Shown here: positions 42,104-52,700 of the stretch, one piece after another
Numbering within the stretch: position 1 is the first letter of the stretch
Layout: each line of letters opens with the position of its first letter
DNA from: GCA-2794515 sp033763335
GTDB taxonomy: Bacteria; Chloroflexota; Anaerolineae; Aggregatilineales; Phototrophicaceae
NCBI GenBank assembly: GCA_033763335.1
Contig: JANRKU010000016.1
Location: forward strand, 62,001-126,000
Length of the DNA stretch: 64,000 bases
Direction: 5' to 3'
Translations under genes and position numbers: made by a program
Notes under the pieces: model-generated
What the model was told of the DNA's origin: nothing
Database searches by the model: none
The model's input: the letters and a program-made list of their open reading frames with translations, nothing else

Positions 42104-44866
42104 TCAAGGGGTTTTGGTGACAGCTTTATCGGTACGCATGTGGCAATCTTTATATTTTTTGCCACTCCCACACCAGCAAGGTTCGTTGCGTCCCAATTTT
42201 TTCGATACCCGCACTGGCTCTGGCTTTTTATCGGCTTCGGCACCCGGACGTACCGCTTGCATCTGACGGCGTATGGGTTGGCGCTGGACTTGTTGCAATT
42301 GCGCCGTAAAAATCATCCGTAGTGATTGGCGGTCAATTTGCTTACGGAGCGAGCCAAACATGACAAACGCTTCGCGTTTATATTCCACCAACGGGTCACG
42401 TTGGGCGATAGACATCAAGCCAATACCTTCGCGCAAAATGTCCAAATCGGTGAGGTGACGTTGCCAATGGTCATCAATGGCTTTGAGCATCACAAATCGC
42501 TCCGCTTGGGGCATCGCTTCGCCCAATTCAGCAATTTTATGGTCGTATGTTTCGAGTGCGGCGGCAATAATTGTCTCTTCCAACGCATCACGGTCTAAGG
42601 TTGCCAATGTATCGGGCGTGATAGTGGTTGGCACAGGAAACACAGTGAATAGTTGTTGATATAAGGCTTCCAAATCCCAATCATCGGGGTTGGTCGCAGT
42701 TCCCACAAATTCGTCTATCATATCGGCAATCGTGCCTTCGAGCATTTTGAGGAATCGCTCACGTAGACCCTCACCCGATAGCACTTCTAGGCGCAACCCA
42801 TAAATCATCTCGCGTTGTTTGTTGACCACATCGTCATATTCCAACACGCGCTTGCGAATATCAAAGTTATGCCCTTCAACACGCACTTGCGCTTGCCCCA
42901 ACGATTGTGTGACCAATTTGTGTTCGAGTGGTTCATCTTCTGGGATACGCGCCCATTTCATGAAATTTTTAATGCGTTCTCCGCCAAAGCGTTTCATCAA
43001 ATCATCTTCTAGGCTGATATAAAACCGCGATGACCCAGGGTCGCCTTGCCGTCCAGCACGTCCACGCAACTGATTATCAATACGGCGAGCATCATGGCGT
43101 TCTGTACCGAGTACAAATAACCCACCCTGCTCCAACACTTTCTTTTTGTCTTCTGCACAGTGACGTTTGGCATCTTCTAGCGCCTTTTCCCAATCTTCAT
43201 TGGATAAAGTACTGAGGTCTATACCCTCTTTACGCAATTTATCACGCGCAACCCCTTCTGGATTACCACCGAGCAAAATGTCCACCCCGCGCCCCGCCAT
43301 ATTGGTGGCAATCGTCACTGCCCCCAACCGCCCCGCTTGGGCGATAATGGTCGCTTCGCGTTCATGTTGCTTGGCATTCAACACTTCATGAGGAATTTTC
43401 CGTTTTTCCAGCAATTTGCTCAGATATTCCGATGTTTCGATGGCAACCGTACCCACCAAAATAGGTTGTAGGCGCTTATGCCGTTCTTCAATTTCTGTGA
43501 CGACAGCATCCCATTTTGCCTTATAGGTGGCATAGACCAAATCTTCAAAATCTTCACGATGAACAGGCAAATTGGTGGGGATGGGCATCACTTCGAGGTT
43601 ATAAATACGCTCAAATTCTTCGCGTTCTGTCATGGCAGTACCTGTCATACCTGCCAATTTTTTATACATACGGAAAAAGTTCTGGAAGGTGATGGTGGCT
43701 AATGTGAGGTTTTCACGGCGAATTTGCAAGCCTTCTTTGGCTTCAATGGCTTGATGTAACCCCTCAGAGAAGCGCCGACCATACATCAACCGTCCCGTAA
43801 ATTCGTCCACGATGATAATTTCGCCATTTTGGATGACATATTCTTTATCCAGATGATACAGGGTTTGCGCCCGCAAGCAGTTATCCAAATAAGGGACGAG
43901 TTCGGCGTTATCGGGGTGATACAATTGCCCAACAGCCAGCCATTTTTCAATTTTTTCAATACCTTGTTCCGTAAGATACGATACACGGTCTTTTAGGTCT
44001 ATGACATAATCACCATCAGGATTTTCATCGGATATACTCTCTTCGCTACTCGGTTTGAGCTTTTTCACCAATTGGGAAAATTTTTGATAGTAGCTAGAGG
44101 GTTCATCTGCTTGACCAGAAATAATGAGAGGGGTACGCGCTTCGTCAATGAGGATGTTATCTACCTCATCTACAATGGCAAAATGGAGCGGACGTTGCAC
44201 CAATTGGGTTTTATCCATCACCATATTATCACGCAGATAATCGAAGCCAAATTCGTTATTTGTGCCATAGGTAATATCGGCATGATAGGCTTCTCTGCGG
44301 GAGATGGGGCGCAAATACCGAAAACGGTCATCATCGTTTTCATAGGTTGGGTCATAAAGATAAGACCCACTGCCCAAGTCGTTGCCCTGATTTTGAATGA
44401 CGGCGGCGGTTAATCCCAAAAAGTGATAAATCGCGCCCATTTGTTGCAACCCGTATTTGCTCAAATAGTCATTGGGAGTGACGAGATGTGCGCCCTGCCC
44501 TAATAGTGAATTGAGATACAGGGGCAAGGTGGCGACGAGTGTCTTGCCCTCACCCGTTTTCATTTCGGCAATTTTGCCCTCATGCAACACCATCCCGCCG
44601 ATGAGTTGCACATCATAATGGCGCATTTTTAATGTTCTTTTTGCCGCTTCTCTGACCACTGCAAAAGCATCTGGCAAAATATCGTCTAGTGTTTCGCCTT
44701 GCGAAAGGCGTTGCTTAAATTCATCCGTTTTTGCGCGAAGTTGGTCATCGCTGAGTTGTGACATTTTCGCTTCAAGTGGGGTAATGGCTTCTGCTTTTGC
44801 CCGATACTGATTTAAGGCACGGGCGATTGAGTCGCCAAATATCATTTTGAGTACGCTTTTAACCAT
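42104..44866 (-). CDS. secA: Preprotein translocase ATPase SecA
   Basis: A 920-residue motor that drives proteins through SecYEG, matching the many exported proteins in this window. Features: Walker A M-K-T-G-E-G-K-T, D-E-V-D-N-I-L-I-D-E-A-R-T-P-L-I, the preprotein cross-linking region, A-T-N-M-A-G-R-G-V-D-I, R-I-D-N-Q-L-R-G-R-A-G-R-Q-G-D-P-G-S-S, and the C-terminal SEC-C zinc motif C-W-C-G-S-G-K-K-Y-K-D-C-H. GAGG lies five bases before the ATG. Length and order are normal. Confidence 0.98.
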   Translation of the reverse strand: MVKSVLKMIFGDSIARALNQYRAKAEAITPLEAKMSQLSDDQLRAKTDEFKQRLSQGETLDDILPDAFAVVREAAKRTLKMRHYDVQLIGGMVLHEGKIAEMKTGEGKTLVATLPLYLNSLLGQGAHLVTPNDYLSKYGLQQMGAIYHFLGLTAAVIQNQGNDLGSGSYLYDPTYENDDDRFRYLRPISRREAYHADITYGTNNEFGFDYLRDNMVMDKTQLVQRPLHFAIVDEVDNILIDEARTPLIISGQADEPSSYYQKFSQLVKKLKPSSEESISDENPDGDYVIDLKDRVSYLTEQGIEKIEKWLAVGQLYHPDNAELVPYLDNCLRAQTLYHLDKEYVIQNGEIIIVDEFTGRLMYGRRFSEGLHQAIEAKEGLQIRRENLTLATITFQNFFRMYKKLAGMTGTAMTEREEFERIYNLEVMPIPTNLPVHREDFEDLVYATYKAKWDAVVTEIEERHKRLQPILVGTVAIETSEYLSKLLEKRKIPHEVLNAKQHEREATIIAQAGRLGAVTIATNMAGRGVDILLGGNPEGVARDKLRKEGIDLSTLSNEDWEKALEDAKRHCAEDKKKVLEQGGLFVLGTERHDARRIDNQLRGRAGRQGDPGSSRFYISLEDDLMKRFGGERIKNFMKWARIPEDEPLEHKLVTQSLGQAQVRVEGHNFDIRKRVLEYDDVVNKQREMIYGLRLEVLSGEGLRERFLKMLEGTIADMIDEFVGTATNPDDWDLEALYQQLFTVFPVPTTITPDTLATLDRDALEETIIAAALETYDHKIAELGEAMPQAERFVMLKAIDDHWQRHLTDLDILREGIGLMSIAQRDPLVEYKREAFVMFGSLRKQIDRQSLRMIFTAQLQQVQRQPIRRQMQAVRPGAEADKKPEPVRVSKKLGRNEPCWCGSGKKYKDCHMRTDKAVTKTP

Positions 44867-44974
44867 AATGCCTCGTAGCTATTCATCCGACTAACGCACG
44901 CCTAAATATACGTGCCGATGAACGATTATAACATACGGTTGTTAATTTTTTCTCAGAAAAGCAGAGAAAAAGCG

Positions 44975-47041
44975 TCACATAATATCCATCTCAAACACTG
45001 CATTGAGGAACACCAAAACATCTACCCATTCATCAATCATTTTTGCGGTGGGTTTGCCCAAGCCATGCCCTGCTTTTGTCTCTATCCGCAACAAAACAAC
45101 ATTGTCATGCCCCTGTGCTTGCAGGGTCGCGGCAAATTTTTTGGAGTGCATCGGCACAACACGGTCATCATGGTCGGCGGTCAAAATCAATAATGGTGGA
45201 TATTGTGTGTTCGGTTTGATATTATGCAATGGCGAATAGGCAAGCAGAAAATCGAAATGCTCTTTTGCACTATTCGCATCACCATATTCAGATGTCCAAT
45301 AACGCCCTGCTGTAAAATGTTGAAAGCGCAACATATCAATTACAGGCACATGACAAATCACCGCGCCATACAAATCGGGACGTTGTAACATGGCTGTGGC
45401 GACCAATAACCCGCCATTGCTCCCGCCTTCAATCGCCAATCTCTTGGTAGAGGTATATTTATGTGCGATAAGCCATTCCCCCGCCGCATGAAAATCATCA
45501 AACACATTTTGTTTGTTTTCTAACATGCCTGCCAAATGCCATTTTTCGCCATATTCACTGCCGCCACGCAAATTTGCCAACGCATATACACCGCCATATT
45601 CTAACCACACCGATATTGCAGGATTATATGCAGGGGTTAGTTGAATCCCAAACCCCCCATAGCCATATAAAATGGTTGGATTATCACCATTCAGGTCTAA
45701 TCCTTTTTTGGCGGTGATGAACATGGGGACAGTTGTACCATCTTTGGATTGATAAAAAACTTGTTTCGTCTCATAGTTATCAGGGTTAAAATGTGGTACT
45801 TCAACCCGATAAATTGATGTAAGCGAATTATCCTTAAAATCATATTTATACAAGCTAATCGGTTGTAAAAATGACATGAAGGGAATATAAATTTCGGTAT
45901 CATCAGGATGACTGCCAACCCCTGCATAAAAACCAACCGTCCCCAAGGTTGGCATATCAATATCACGCGCAAAAGCTCCGTCTTTATTGAATATTTTGAT
46001 GATATGGCGGGCATGGTGGGCGTAAGTGACAACAAATTGCTGATTCGCCATCGTCACACCAACAATGACATCATCCGTTTCTGAAATAACATCACGCCAA
46101 ACGGTAGGGTTATGAATATCAATCGCTACAAGGCGTTTATTGGGGCTATCTTTGCTGGTGAGGATATAAAACGTGGTGCCATCATTGCCAATAAATTGAT
46201 ATTCGGCATCTAACACATCAAATAAACGTACAAAATCGCCATCACTCGCCATTGGGCGATAATAAAGACGATTAAATGCAAATGAGTCACCACGAACATA
46301 TAAAATGAGATAGGCATCATCATGGCTTACACTTGAACCTAAAATAACGCCTTTCAATTCGGGATGTACAAAAATCAGCTTGTCATCTGTTTGAGATGTT
46401 CCTATTACGTGAAAATAGAGTTGATGCGAAAGGTGTTGGTTGTTTTCACCCTCATCTTGAGAATCTTCTGGAAAACGGCTATAGAAGAAGCCAGAACCAT
46501 CTTTGCGCCAAGCCACCGATGAAAATTTGATTTTTGTGAGTGTATCGGGCAAATCTTGTCCTGTATTCACATCACGGACTTTGAATGTCGCCCAATCTAA
46601 TCCGCTTTCTGAAATAGAATACATCATCAAATTGCCATCAGACCTCGGTTGCCAATCCACCATAGAGACAGTACCATCATCGCTGAGGGTATTGGGGTCA
46701 ATCAAAGCGCGGGGCGATTCGTCACCATCTTGAACATACAAAACGGATTGTGCTTGTAGCCCATTATTTTTCGTGAAGAAAAACCGATTTTTTATTTTGC
46801 GGGGTATCATGCCATATTTGGGATAATCCCATACCATGTTTAGGCGTTCTCGAATGGTATCTCGCGCAGGCAACCCACCTAAAATTTCTTGGACAAAATC
46901 GTGTTGGCTTTGTGTCCATGCCAACACATCGGGATGGTCGGCATCTTCAAGCCAGCGATAGGGGTCTTGTATGGGTGTGCCAAAAAAATCGTCTTGCACA
47001 TCCATTGTGCGCGTTTTTGGATAATCTATTTTCCCAAACAT
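44975..47041 (-). CDS. Prolyl oligopeptidase (S9A family)
   Basis: A 688-residue serine peptidase that cuts after proline in short peptides. The N-terminal D-P-Y-R-W-L-E-D is typical, followed by a seven-bladed propeller (about 75-420) and the alpha/beta-hydrolase domain with nucleophile Ser541 in G-G-S-N-G-G. Asp follows in D-H-D-D-R-V-V-P and His in A-G-H-G. No signal peptide is seen, so it is probably cytoplasmic, unlike some exported relatives. It lies between secA and prs, all on the minus strand. Confidence 0.95.
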   Translation of the reverse strand: MFGKIDYPKTRTMDVQDDFFGTPIQDPYRWLEDADHPDVLAWTQSQHDFVQEILGGLPARDTIRERLNMVWDYPKYGMIPRKIKNRFFFTKNNGLQAQSVLYVQDGDESPRALIDPNTLSDDGTVSMVDWQPRSDGNLMMYSISESGLDWATFKVRDVNTGQDLPDTLTKIKFSSVAWRKDGSGFFYSRFPEDSQDEGENNQHLSHQLYFHVIGTSQTDDKLIFVHPELKGVILGSSVSHDDAYLILYVRGDSFAFNRLYYRPMASDGDFVRLFDVLDAEYQFIGNDGTTFYILTSKDSPNKRLVAIDIHNPTVWRDVISETDDVIVGVTMANQQFVVTYAHHARHIIKIFNKDGAFARDIDMPTLGTVGFYAGVGSHPDDTEIYIPFMSFLQPISLYKYDFKDNSLTSIYRVEVPHFNPDNYETKQVFYQSKDGTTVPMFITAKKGLDLNGDNPTILYGYGGFGIQLTPAYNPAISVWLEYGGVYALANLRGGSEYGEKWHLAGMLENKQNVFDDFHAAGEWLIAHKYTSTKRLAIEGGSNGGLLVATAMLQRPDLYGAVICHVPVIDMLRFQHFTAGRYWTSEYGDANSAKEHFDFLLAYSPLHNIKPNTQYPPLLILTADHDDRVVPMHSKKFAATLQAQGHDNVVLLRIETKAGHGLGKPTAKMIDEWVDVLVFLNAVFEMDIM

Positions 47042-47072
47042 GGCATTCTATCCTCAGTTGAAACAGAAATAA

Positions 47073-48020
47073 TTATTCGTCAAACAATTCGCCAACACTG
47101 CGTCCCTGATGCGCCCGTTTGATGACTTCTGCCAACATCGGACCCACCGATAAAACGGTCATATTGGGCAATAAAAATTCTTTCGGTTGGGCAATGGTAT
47201 TGGTGAGGATAATTTCTTTCAAGTTCAATGCTTGAAAACGTTCAATTGTCTTTGGGGTAAAAAATCCGTGTGAAAAGGCAAGATAAATATCCTTTGCCCC
47301 GTTATCACGCAACACTTGTACCGCATTCACCACACTACCGCCTGTATTCACCTCATCGTCTACCAATAGCACATTTTGTCTTTCAACATTGCCGATGATA
47401 GATAAGGCTTGGGGGCGTTCTTTGTTATCTACACGCCGTTTTTCGACCAATGCGACCGACACACCAAGCCGTTCACCCCAATTACGGGCTTGTTTGGCAA
47501 ACCCCAAGTCGGCAGAGACGACGGTTAAATCGGAGATATTTTTACTAGCGACATAATCACTGAGCAAATAAAATGCGGTGAGGGCATCCCCTGGGATATT
47601 AAAGAACCCCTGAATTTGCCCTGCGTGCAAATCGAGGGTGATATAACGGTCTGCACCTGCCGCTTCTATCATATTGGCGATGAGGCGGGCGCTAATCGGC
47701 ACACGCGGTTGGTCTTTTTTATCAGACCGTCCATAACTCAGATAGGGAATGACAACATTCACCCGCCAAGCCGAATCGCGCCGTAAGGCATCTATCATGA
47801 TGAGCATTTCCATAAAATTATCGTGGACGGGAGAACTCATCGTCTGTACCAAATAAACATCTTTCCCGCGCACACTCTCCTTGAGGCGCACAAAGATATT
47901 CTCATTAGAAAAGGTAGTGCGTTCATATGTACCGGGGACAATCCCCAAATAACTGCCGATTTCTTCGCCTAATGCTTGCATAGATGAGCCATAAAACAAT
48001 TTCATATCGCCAAAAGTCAT
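47073..48020 (-). CDS. prs: Ribose-phosphate pyrophosphokinase
   Basis: Makes PRPP from ribose 5-phosphate and ATP for nucleotide, histidine and tryptophan synthesis. Motifs: D-L-H-A-G-Q-I-Q-G-F-F, the PRPP loop L-V-D-D-E-V-N-T-G-G-S, and the flexible-loop region G-R-S-D-K-K-D-Q-P-R. An ATG at 48020 with AAGGA upstream gives 315 residues, the usual length; earlier in-frame starts (48086, 48125) would add an unusual N-terminus. A hairpin at 48117-48142 lies upstream. Confidence 0.95.
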   Translation of the reverse strand: MTFGDMKLFYGSSMQALGEEIGSYLGIVPGTYERTTFSNENIFVRLKESVRGKDVYLVQTMSSPVHDNFMEMLIMIDALRRDSAWRVNVVIPYLSYGRSDKKDQPRVPISARLIANMIEAAGADRYITLDLHAGQIQGFFNIPGDALTAFYLLSDYVASKNISDLTVVSADLGFAKQARNWGERLGVSVALVEKRRVDNKERPQALSIIGNVERQNVLLVDDEVNTGGSVVNAVQVLRDNGAKDIYLAFSHGFFTPKTIERFQALNLKEIILTNTIAQPKEFLLPNMTVLSVGPMLAEVIKRAHQGRSVGELFDE

Positions 48021-48116
48021 TTTGGTCAATCCTTCATTAATGTGTGTGTTATCTGCATTCTCAAATTTTGTGCCGGGAATTTTCATTGTGGTGTCCCTAC
48101 AAGGGTCAAATGTGGA

Positions 48117-48142
48117 AAGGTGCAATCAATTTGCACCCTTTT
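48117..48142. repeat. Hairpin upstream of prs
   Basis: AAAGGTGCAA and TTGCACCCTTT form a stem around TCAAT with one extra C. It lies about 100 bp ahead of the preferred prs start and after the meaB stop. It may be a weak terminator or an attenuator. Confidence 0.5.
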
Positions 48143-48196
48143 AACATCAATATATCCTAATTGTAGCCCAAAACCAGAATTTTAACCGCTACTTTT

Positions 48197-49219
48197 CTAT
48201 GATGAAACCATTTGCTCATGTTTCGTTAAAATTTTGGTCACAGCATTTTGTGGGTCTAATTGGCGCGATTGAATGTGGTCAATCATTTGTGCCAAATAAT
48301 CAGCAGGGGTTGTTTGTAATAATCGTTGGATGAGTGCCTCACGCAGGCGTTCATGCAATTCAATTTCGATGCGTTGCCGTTCTAATACGGCACTTAGCCC
48401 GCCAGATTCAATGAATTCACGATGGGATTGTATGGCAGAAATCAGTTCTGTGATGCCTTTTTCATCGGTGGCGATGGTTTGTAACACGGGTGGAATCCAC
48501 ATCGGCATATCAGTATGGGCTGTTGGCATGTCCATCGGGAGCAATTGACCATGGTGGGCGGTCATTTGTGTACGGGAGGCGGGATGCCCAATGTCGAGCA
48601 TCATCCGCAAGGCGCTCACTGTTTTTTGTGCGCCCGGTCTATCGGCTTTGTTGACCACCAACACATCGGCAATTTCCAGAATACCCGCTTTAATCGCTTG
48701 TACCTCATCGCCAAGTCCGGGGGCTTCGACCACCAAGGTGGTATGGGCGGTGCGGACAATATCCACTTCGCTCTGCCCTGCCCCAACCGTCTCCACGAGG
48801 ATAATATCAAACCCCGCCGCATCGAGAACGCGAATGGCATCGCGGGTTGTCCGCGCCAATCCGCCCAAACTGCCACGAGTCGCCATACTGCGAATAAATA
48901 CCCCAGAATCGCCCGATAGGTCGCGCATACGGATTCTATCACCCAAAATTGCCCCACCTGTGAAGGGGCTGGTGGGGTCTACGGCAATAATCCCTACCAA
49001 TAAATTTTGTGCGCGATACGCTTTGGCAATGCTGTTGACCAGTGAACTTTTGCCCGTACCGGGCGCACCTGTGACCCCAATCACCCATGCCTTGCCTGTA
49101 TATGGAAATAATGTGGTGAGTGCGGGCGCGGCTTGTGGCAATTCATCGCTCACCCATGTGAGCAACCGCGCCACAGCACGCCGACTTCCCTTCAAAATGG
49201 CAGTGGTTATGTCGTCCAT
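48197..49219 (-). CDS. meaB: Methylmalonyl-CoA mutase-associated GTPase MeaB
   Basis: A 340-residue G3E-family GTPase that protects and loads B12-dependent acyl-CoA mutases. Motifs: Walker A G-A-P-G-T-G-K-S-S-L, D-P-T-S-P-F-T-G-G-A-I-L-G-D-R, V-E-T-V-G-A-G-Q-S-E, N-K-A-D. Its ATG overlaps the stop of the B12-binding subunit gene by one base (TAATG), so the two are translationally coupled. No large mutase subunit is in the window. Confidence 0.95.
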   Translation of the reverse strand: MDDITTAILKGSRRAVARLLTWVSDELPQAAPALTTLFPYTGKAWVIGVTGAPGTGKSSLVNSIAKAYRAQNLLVGIIAVDPTSPFTGGAILGDRIRMRDLSGDSGVFIRSMATRGSLGGLARTTRDAIRVLDAAGFDIILVETVGAGQSEVDIVRTAHTTLVVEAPGLGDEVQAIKAGILEIADVLVVNKADRPGAQKTVSALRMMLDIGHPASRTQMTAHHGQLLPMDMPTAHTDMPMWIPPVLQTIATDEKGITELISAIQSHREFIESGGLSAVLERQRIEIELHERLREALIQRLLQTTPADYLAQMIDHIQSRQLDPQNAVTKILTKHEQMVSS

Positions 49220-49632
49220 TAAGCCAGCGAATCACTTTCATCTGCGACTATGGCATGAATTCGCCCTACGATGGATTCGGTATTCGTCCCCGGTCCAAAA
49301 ATGCCCTTTACGCCCATCGCTTCTAATGCGGGTTTGTCTTCATCGGGGATAATGCCACCCAAAATAATCGGTACATCGTCTAATTCATTGGCATTCATCA
49401 CTTCGCGGATTTTTGGCACAAGTGCCATGTGTGCGCCACTGAGGATGCTTAATCCCACAATATCCACATCTTCTTGTAGGGCGGCTTCGGCTATCATTTC
49501 TGGTGTTTGACGCAAACCCGTATAAATGACCTCAAAACCAGCATCACGCAAGGCGCGTGCGATGACCTTTGCGCCTCTATCATGACCATCGAGTCCGGGT
49601 TTGGCAATTAAAATGCGTATATTTTTTTTCAT
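49219..49632 (-). CDS. Cobalamin-binding small subunit of a methylmalonyl-CoA-type mutase
   Basis: A 137-residue protein equal to the C-terminal B12 domain of methylmalonyl-CoA mutase as a separate chain. The base-off His motif is D-G-H-D-R-G; then G-L-S-I-L-S-G-A-H and the loop G-G-I-I-P-D-E-D. In archaea and some bacteria the mutase is split this way, the large chain being encoded elsewhere. The substrate (methylmalonyl-, ethylmalonyl- or isobutyryl-CoA) depends on the missing large chain. Confidence 0.93.
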   Translation of the reverse strand: MKKNIRILIAKPGLDGHDRGAKVIARALRDAGFEVIYTGLRQTPEMIAEAALQEDVDIVGLSILSGAHMALVPKIREVMNANELDDVPIILGGIIPDEDKPALEAMGVKGIFGPGTNTESIVGRIHAIVADESDSLA

Positions 49633-49791
49633 CGGCTAAAATCCTATATCATAAAAAATAGATTTTGATTCATTATAACGCCGATATGATAGGCTTCACA
49701 GACAAATGTCTTAAAATTGGTAGTATCCAGCCATGAGATGTGCTAGAATTGTCTGTAATTAGACGGTCATTATTGAGTGGGAAATTGATAA

Positions 49792-52700
49792 ATGCAAGCA
49801 CAACCCACAGCGTTATCTAAATCTAGTTTCAATCCAAATGCTATGCGGCTTCGGTTAGCAATATTAATTGGTGCAAGTCTACTCGCCATTATGGTGTTTG
49901 TTGCCTATTTGCTGTTGGCACTCACATGGCGCAATCAGCCGTTTTTGGGGGTGATGCTCAATCACACCATGACGGTGAATGGTGGGCAACCAAATGGTAG
50001 TGAACTATGGAATGGCTTGGCGGCGGGGCTTCGCGCAGGCGATCGCATCCTCGCTATAGATGGCACGCCCATTCAATCGAATGCCACACCCGCTACAGGT
50101 CGGTTTCAGTCATTAGAAGATGTTCTCGTGCGCCGAAGTGTTGGCGATAGAGTCGTGGTCTCTTTTGATTATAACGTCAAGACTTTTTCTGCCCCACGGC
50201 AAGGTATTGTCATCTGTGAGCCAGTTGATGAAGCAACCAGTCGGGCAACCTGTGAAGTTACATTCCGTTTGGGGCAATTTCCCGATAGCGACTTCATCGC
50301 CCTCTTCATCACACCTTATCTATCGGGCGTTTTTGTATTGCTCATTTCATTTGGTGTGTTATATCTACGCTATAGAGACCCCTCTGCTTTTGTGGCTATT
50401 TTGGGGAATTTGTCTTTGGCGCTGTTTATGGCAGGTCTGTTTGACCTCGCCACAACCCATACCTTCGATTTGGTCAGCCACACTTCGGGGGTGCTTATTG
50501 GGGTAATTTTAATCACTTTGGCGCTCATCTTCCCGCTAAAAATAGGTTTTGTGGCAAAAAACCCACCATTAGCCTTTGTTCCATTGGTCATCGGCATCAT
50601 TGTTCTGGCTTATATCGTCATCGCATATCCCAATAATCCGCCCACAACACTTACACTGACTGCACAAACAGCAGGGGTTTCGATTTTGATAGGTATGGTC
50701 ATTTTGGTGATGGCGCTGGTCTTTTATCATCGGCGTTTTGCATTTACATCACTTCAACGAGACCAAGCTAATGTGGTCATCATTGGGCTAACCCTCGCTA
50801 CCGCCCCTGTCGCATTATGGGGTATCACCCGCATCGCTCAATTCATCGGCGGGGTTGGTGGGTTGCCATTTAGCGTAGAAGCCATTATGCCCTTCATGAT
50901 TACACCCGCGTTAAGCGTGGCGTATGCACTCATCCAAAATCGCTTTTTCGATACAGAACGTGCCATTAGCGCAGGAATCACCTATACCATTCTGCTCATT
51001 GCCCTGACCATCGGATATATGTTGTTGGTATTGGGCGCGACACTCCTCGCATCTGAGGTTTTACGTCCAGATAACCCCTTCATCATCATCGCGGTGGTGT
51101 TCTTCATTGCCGTATTATTCACCCCTGTACGAACCTTTTTACAGCGCCGTATCGAAATGATTTATTACCGAACACGGCGCGACTATCAAACACGGTTAGA
51201 GGGTTTTTCGCAAAAACTCACCACCCTCTCCGATGCCGATGATATGCTGGCAGAATATAAAAAGACGGTGAATGATGTTTTGTTGCCCATCAACAATTTC
51301 ATTTTCCTCTATAATCCCGTCACAAAAAGCTATAACGCCTATGGCAATCCGCCAGAAACCGATATTTATTTTGGCGAGAATAGCGGGATTAAAGATGTCT
51401 TGCAAAATAAAGATGCTGTCACCTATCTCGAAAGTTCCCGCCCCTATCCGCCCGAATTACGAATAGATAAGCCTCGCCTCGACATCTTACAAACCCTCAT
51501 CATCGCGGGGCTGGCAGGCAATGAACGCCTCAATGGATTTTTGTGCATTGGCAAGCCACGTTCTGGCATCGGTGCATATACCTATGAGCAATTACGTTTC
51601 GTCAACAGCATTTCTGCCCAACTTGCCATTGGTGTAGAACGCGCCAACGTTATTCGCTCATTGGAGCGGCGCGTGCGCGAATTGGACGTGCTGGGGCAAG
51701 TGAGCCAAGCCATCAACTTTAGTATTTCGTTGGATGACTTGCTCGAATTGGTCAGCGCCCAAATTGACAAATTGTTTGAATCGCCCTATTTCTATGTGGT
51801 GTTATATGACCCCCAACAAGAACAACTCTATTATGCGTTCTTTTTGGAAAATGAAGTTCGGTACGAGCAATATGAAAATCTAAATTGGCAAATTGGCAAT
51901 GACCTCTATACAGAAATTATCCGCACTGCCCAACCGCGTATGATTGAGGATTATAGTGCAATCATGCGCCGTTATAACTATACCTATCATCAAGAAAACA
52001 CCCATCTCAAAGGGTGGATGGCAGTCCCCCTCTCGGCGGGGCAACGTACACTCGGTTTGTTGGCGGTGGGTGATTCTAATCCAGAACATCGCTATAACCA
52101 AGAACAATTGAAAATTTTTGGTGATGTGGGGGCGCTCTCTGCGACTGCGCTGGAACGGACACGCCTATTTATTGAGACCAATGTCCGCGCCCGTCAATTG
52201 GCGGCGTTGAACGATATTAGCCGTCAATTGGTGGCAATCGAAAGTGATGTGGAGCAATTGCTACGCCTCATCACCACCTCTGCTGTAGACATTTTGAACG
52301 CCGAAGCAGGTTCTTTGTTGCTGGTGGTCGAAGATGGTTCTGGCGACCTCGAATTTAAGGTGGTCATCGGTGGGACGGGTCAAGAACTCATCGGAAAACG
52401 CCTAGAAGCAGGTTTTGGGCTAGTGGGACGGGTCGCTAAAACAGGCAAGCCTGTTATCTCCAACGATACCTCGCGGGATAAAGGCTGGCAAGGTGAGGTG
52501 ACAGAAGGCAACTTCCGCACCCAATCCATCCTCGCTGTGCCACTGGTCGCCAAAGATGCCATCATCGGCGTGCTAGAAGTCATCAACAAAAAAGACGGCA
52601 CGATTTACATCCAAGAAGATGTTGAATTGCTCACCACCTTTGCCAGTCAAGCGGCAGTCGCGTTTGAAAATGCGCGTCTGTATCAACAAACAGATTTGCA

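Noticed and set aside
48591..49352. A 253-residue plus-strand frame over meaB
   Set aside because: Antisense shadow of the MeaB GTPase motifs; no separate support.
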